Shown: positions 61,211-64,000 of the stretch, piece by piece
Layout of the letters: every line of letters starts with the position of its first letter
Numbering within the stretch: the first letter of the stretch is position 1
Origin: Taibaiella chishuiensis
Lineage (GTDB): Bacteria; Bacteroidota; Bacteroidia; Chitinophagales; Chitinophagaceae
NCBI RefSeq assembly: GCF_003014535.1
Contig: NZ_PYGD01000001.1
Coordinates: 248,001 to 312,000, forward strand
Direction of reading: 5' to 3'
Length of the DNA stretch: 64,000 nt
Program-made: the position numbers and the translations under genes
Notes under the pieces: model-generated
What the model was told of the DNA's origin: nothing
What the model saw: only the letters and a program-made list of their open reading frames with translations
Database searches by the model: none

Positions 61211-62494
61211 ATGTATAAAAATATACTGTTGGGGTTGAGCCTGTTGCAATTCAGTTTTTTTGCACATGCACAGGACGAAGGAGCTGCACCTAAAACAAAG
61301 TGGCAAAGTGGCATGACGCCAGCCCAACAACTCATTGCCAATACCGGCGAGGACCTGCTTACCGGGGGCAATGCCGGCCATTCGCAAACTGTGATATCCG
61401 GCTATGGCCAGGCTTCTTACACACGTGATTTCCAGTACAAAACTTCAAAGGTCAACCTCGACCGGGTCGTGCTTTTCGTAGGTCACCAATTCAATAGCAA
61501 GCTCGCTTTCTTTTCCGAGCTCGAGATTGCAGATGCCCGCATCGAGGGTGGCAAACCCGCCGGCGAAGTGGGTATGGAACAGGCCTACCTGAAATTCAGC
61601 CTGAACCCCAGGCAGTATTTCGTAGCCGGTCTCTTTATACCCCGTATCGGTATTCTTAACGAAAACCACCTGCCTACGAACTTCAACGGTACGGAACGCC
61701 CCTTGGTAGAGCAGCTCGTTATTCCCTCCACCTGGCGCGAACTGGGCATCGGCTTTTACGGCCAGATGAGCACCCTGCCCGTAGCCTACAGCATTGCCGT
61801 GGTCAACGGCCTGGATGCCGGTAAGTTTACCCATGGCACCGGTATCGGCGATGGTAAAGGCGGCGGACAGATGGCCAGTGCCAACAACCTTGCGGCAACC
61901 GCATCGGTAAGGGCCTTCGTAGGCGATTTCCAGATACAGCTATCGGGTTATGCAGGCGGTACCATCGGCCTCAGCCCTTATGTAGCCGACAGTCTCAACG
62001 TAGAATCGGGCATGCTTGCAGCCCCGGTTTACCTGGGCGAAGCCAATGTACAGTATTCGAAAGGCGGCTTCTCCGCCAAGATCCTGGGTACATATGTAAG
62101 CTACCCGAAAGCCAGCGATATCAACAGGACTTATGCCAACAATGTGCCGCAAAGTATGTACGGCACCTATGCCGAAGTAAGTTATAACCTGTTTGAATCC
62201 ATCAAAAACGAAAAGTTCGAAGATAAACAACTGGTCGCCTTTGCCCGTTACGAGCGCCTCGACCTGAACGCCAAAATCCCTGCCAACGGGATCTACGACG
62301 GCACCCTGAAACAATCGCATTTCTTGCTGGGCCTGGGTTACCTTCCGGTACCCAATGTGGTGATCAAGGCCGATGTTCGCCTCACCAGCACAGGACCGTT
62401 CAATAAGTCGCTACTGATCAATCCGCCGCCGGTAATGCGGGACTACCCGCAACAGAATACCTTTCTCAATATCGGGATCGGTTATTCCTTCTAA
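61211..62494 (+). CDS. Outer membrane porin, first gene of the Rieske/imelysin operon
   Basis: 427 residues with signal MYKNILLGLSLLQFSFFAHA. After a 40-residue linker the sequence is that of a beta-barrel of OprP/OprO-like type (alternating aromatic and small residues: VISGYGQASYTRDFQY, LAFFSELEIADARIEG, FVAGLFIPRIGILNENHLP) and ends in the outer-membrane signature NIGIGYSF. The Rieske gene starts 10 bases after the stop codon, so the porin is co-transcribed with it and with the imelysin gene. It probably brings the substrate of that system (iron or another small solute) into the periplasm. Confidence 0.87.
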   Translation: MYKNILLGLSLLQFSFFAHAQDEGAAPKTKWQSGMTPAQQLIANTGEDLLTGGNAGHSQTVISGYGQASYTRDFQYKTSKVNLDRVVLFVGHQFNSKLAFFSELEIADARIEGGKPAGEVGMEQAYLKFSLNPRQYFVAGLFIPRIGILNENHLPTNFNGTERPLVEQLVIPSTWRELGIGFYGQMSTLPVAYSIAVVNGLDAGKFTHGTGIGDGKGGGQMASANNLAATASVRAFVGDFQIQLSGYAGGTIGLSPYVADSLNVESGMLAAPVYLGEANVQYSKGGFSAKILGTYVSYPKASDINRTYANNVPQSMYGTYAEVSYNLFESIKNEKFEDKQLVAFARYERLDLNAKIPANGIYDGTLKQSHFLLGLGYLPVPNVVIKADVRLTSTGPFNKSLLINPPPVMRDYPQQNTFLNIGIGYSF

Positions 62495-62504
62495 AGCACA
62501 GCTT

Positions 62505-62945
62505 ATGGACAGAAGAAAATTTTTGAAAGATACCTGTGGCGCCTGCGCGGCAGTCAGCATAGGACTTATCCTGGGCTCTTCGCTGCTCGAATCCTGTGGC
62601 AGCACAGGTCTGAGCGTGCTTAAAACATCGGCCACGGGCAATAAGGTGAGCCTGCCTTTGCAAACCTTCGACCAGGGCAATTTTAAACTGGTGCGGGTAA
62701 ACAATTACAGTTTCGACATTGCAGTACAAAAACTGGAAGACGGCAGTTTTCGCGCATTGGTGCTGATGTGTACCCATGCCAAACACCCGCTTACCAAAGC
62801 CGGCAGCGGTTATTTCTGCACCCTGCACGGCAGCAAGTTTTCGGAAAGCGGCAAAGTAGAAAAAGGCCCGGCCTCCCGGCCTTTGTTACACCTGCCGGCT
62901 GAAGTACAGGATGGCAACCTGGTCGTTACACTCACAACCGTTTAA
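62505..62945 (+). CDS. Tat-exported Rieske [2Fe-2S] lipoprotein
   Basis: 146 residues. The N-terminus has a twin-Arg motif (DRRKFLKDTC) and a lipobox-like LLESC, so it is probably a Tat-exported lipoprotein. The Rieske domain holds the cluster ligands Cys89, His91, Cys105 and His108 (MCTHAKHPL and FCTLHGSKF). The extra disulfide Cys of high-potential Rieske proteins are absent, as in Rieske ferredoxins, so a lower redox potential is expected. The spacing between His91 and Cys105 (13 residues) is short. It lies between a porin and an imelysin gene. Confidence 0.92.
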   Translation: MDRRKFLKDTCGACAAVSIGLILGSSLLESCGSTGLSVLKTSATGNKVSLPLQTFDQGNFKLVRVNNYSFDIAVQKLEDGSFRALVLMCTHAKHPLTKAGSGYFCTLHGSKFSESGKVEKGPASRPLLHLPAEVQDGNLVVTLTTV

Positions 62946-62978
62946 TTTTTTCTTATCCACATATCCATTCCAATTTCT

Positions 62979-64000
62979 ATGAAGAAATATGCACTTTTAA
63001 CCCTGGCTGGCAGCGCGCTTTTTGCAGCGACCCTTTCCAGTTGCAGCAGCGATAAAAAAAACCCGGAACCCCAGGTTGATTTCAACACCCTGAAAACCCA
63101 GGTACTGACCGATTTCGTAGACGTAGTGGCCAACCCGCTTTACCTCGATTTCAAGAATAAGGCAACCGATCTGAATGCCGCGGTAACCCTGCTGGCAAGC
63201 AACCCGACCCAGGCCAATCTCGAAGCGGCACGCAACGCCTGGAGAGCAGTACGTGTGATCTGGGAACAAAGCGAAGGTTTTCTGATCGGGCCCGTAGACG
63301 ATGACAGCTATGACCCTTATATGGATACCTGGCCAACCGACCATAACGCTATGGACAACCTGCTGAACAGCGGTACGCCACTTACCCTTGATTACCTGGC
63401 CGGCCTTAACAATCCTGAAGATGAAGCAGAACTGACCCTGCGCGGCTTCCACCCGCTGGAGTACCTGCTCTGGGATACGGATGGCAACAGGCAGGCATCC
63501 AGCTTTACTGCCAGGGAAAAAGAATACATGGTAGCCCTCGCCGGCGATATCCTCAACAACGTAACCAAACTGCAGGCCAGCTGGTTGCCCGGCGATATCT
63601 ACTTCGGCAAGGAACTGGCCACACCCGGCACAGGCAGCCGTTATGAAAACAAACATGACGCCTTAAGCGCTATTGCCAGCGCCCTTACCGATATCTGTGC
63701 CGAAGTGGGCGATGGTAAAATGGTAGATCCATTTAACCCCGCCGATTCTACAAAAACAGAATCACCCTACTCGCACAACTCGATAGCCGACTTTAAAAAC
63801 AACATTATCGGTGCGCGCAATGTATACCTCTGCACGTATAACAACAAAACCGGCAAAAGCCTGAGCGACCTCGTTAAGGCCAACAACGCTTCGCTGGATA
63901 ACGAGATCCGTCAACGTTTTGATATTGCGATCTCTTCGTTCGACGGTATTACCACCACCTTCGAACAGGCGATCTACAACCAGCGCAGCCAGGTGCAGAA
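62979..64000 (+). CDS. Imelysin family periplasmic lipoprotein (3' truncated by window edge)
   Basis: 340 residues visible, start ATG at 62979, 33 bases after the Rieske stop codon. Lipoprotein signal ending in TLSSCSSDKK. The imelysin/M75 fold is shown by WEQSEGFLIGPVDDDSYDPY, TWPTDHNAMDNLL, and the GxHxxE motif with His158 and Glu161 in RGFHPLEYLLW. Imelysins (EfeO, IrpA) take part in iron uptake and have no shown peptidase activity. The gene continues past the right edge. Confidence 0.93.
   Translation, partial: MKKYALLTLAGSALFAATLSSCSSDKKNPEPQVDFNTLKTQVLTDFVDVVANPLYLDFKNKATDLNAAVTLLASNPTQANLEAARNAWRAVRVIWEQSEGFLIGPVDDDSYDPYMDTWPTDHNAMDNLLNSGTPLTLDYLAGLNNPEDEAELTLRGFHPLEYLLWDTDGNRQASSFTAREKEYMVALAGDILNNVTKLQASWLPGDIYFGKELATPGTGSRYENKHDALSAIASALTDICAEVGDGKMVDPFNPADSTKTESPYSHNSIADFKNNIIGARNVYLCTYNNKTGKSLSDLVKANNASLDNEIRQRFDIAISSFDGITTTFEQAIYNQRSQVQ

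Overview
The window is a gene-dense chromosomal segment of a Bacteroidota bacterium, most likely from the Chitinophagaceae or a close relative. The evidence is a SusC/SusD pair, three proteins with type IX secretion (T9SS) C-terminal sorting domains, promoters of the Bacteroidota TAnnTTTG type, DUF4290, DUF349 and RicT-type genes, a stand-alone N-terminal MetH module, and a tmRNA whose predicted tag ends in YAMAA. I see no rRNA, tRNA, CRISPR array, prophage, transposase or integrase. The placement in a family is inference; the phylum is well supported.

Layout. 1-6 kb (minus strand): a 3'-truncated SusD lipoprotein, its SusC/RagA receptor, and a T9SS-secreted trypsin-like protease. 6.3-9.2 kb: PadR regulator, double-PspC membrane protein and a secreted SnoaL-like protein. 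9.2-10.6 kb: a 2-oxo acid dehydrogenase E2. 10.6-12.4 kb: BlaI repressor plus an M56/BlaR1-type membrane peptidase behind two tandem palindromic operators. 12.5-20.4 kb: nucleotidyltransferase, nitronate monooxygenase, peptidase T, FadL-type porin, acetyl-CoA synthetase, DinB. 20.6-25.5 kb: DUF4290, MetH homocysteine-binding module, LytS/LytTR pair, T9SS-tagged intradiol dioxygenase. 25.6-30.5 kb: DUF1398, YjdI-CDGSH fusion, tmRNA, a small orphan membrane gene, lipoprotein, AraC, exported amidohydrolase. 30.6-41 kb: HxlR and a divergent exported DsbA-family protein, T9SS protein, ABC-F, lipoprotein dioxygenase, Ada, two SDRs under an AraC regulator, DUF3592.

41-64 kb: an orphan receiver converging on a Reg_prop/Y_Y_Y sensor kinase, thyA, argS, DUF349, MarC, FKBP lipoprotein, RicT-like protein with a very long Gln-rich tail, RlmI-type methyltransferase, CsaA, an amidohydrolase with a likely TTG start, an ammonia-lyase resembling the Flavobacterium tyrosine ammonia-lyase clade, DUF3298 lipoprotein, Ldh_2 dehydrogenase, murI, and a porin - Rieske - imelysin operon running off the right end.

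Most genes are housekeeping or ordinary accessory genes. The parts that stand out are the porin/Rieske/imelysin cassette (a plausible iron or metal acquisition and redox unit), the T9SS-tagged intradiol dioxygenase, the BlaI operator pair with an M56 protein carrying a TonB-plug-like tail, the YjdI-CDGSH fusion, and an intergenic multi-hairpin near 17.6 kb. No bona fide new defence or mobile system is visible.
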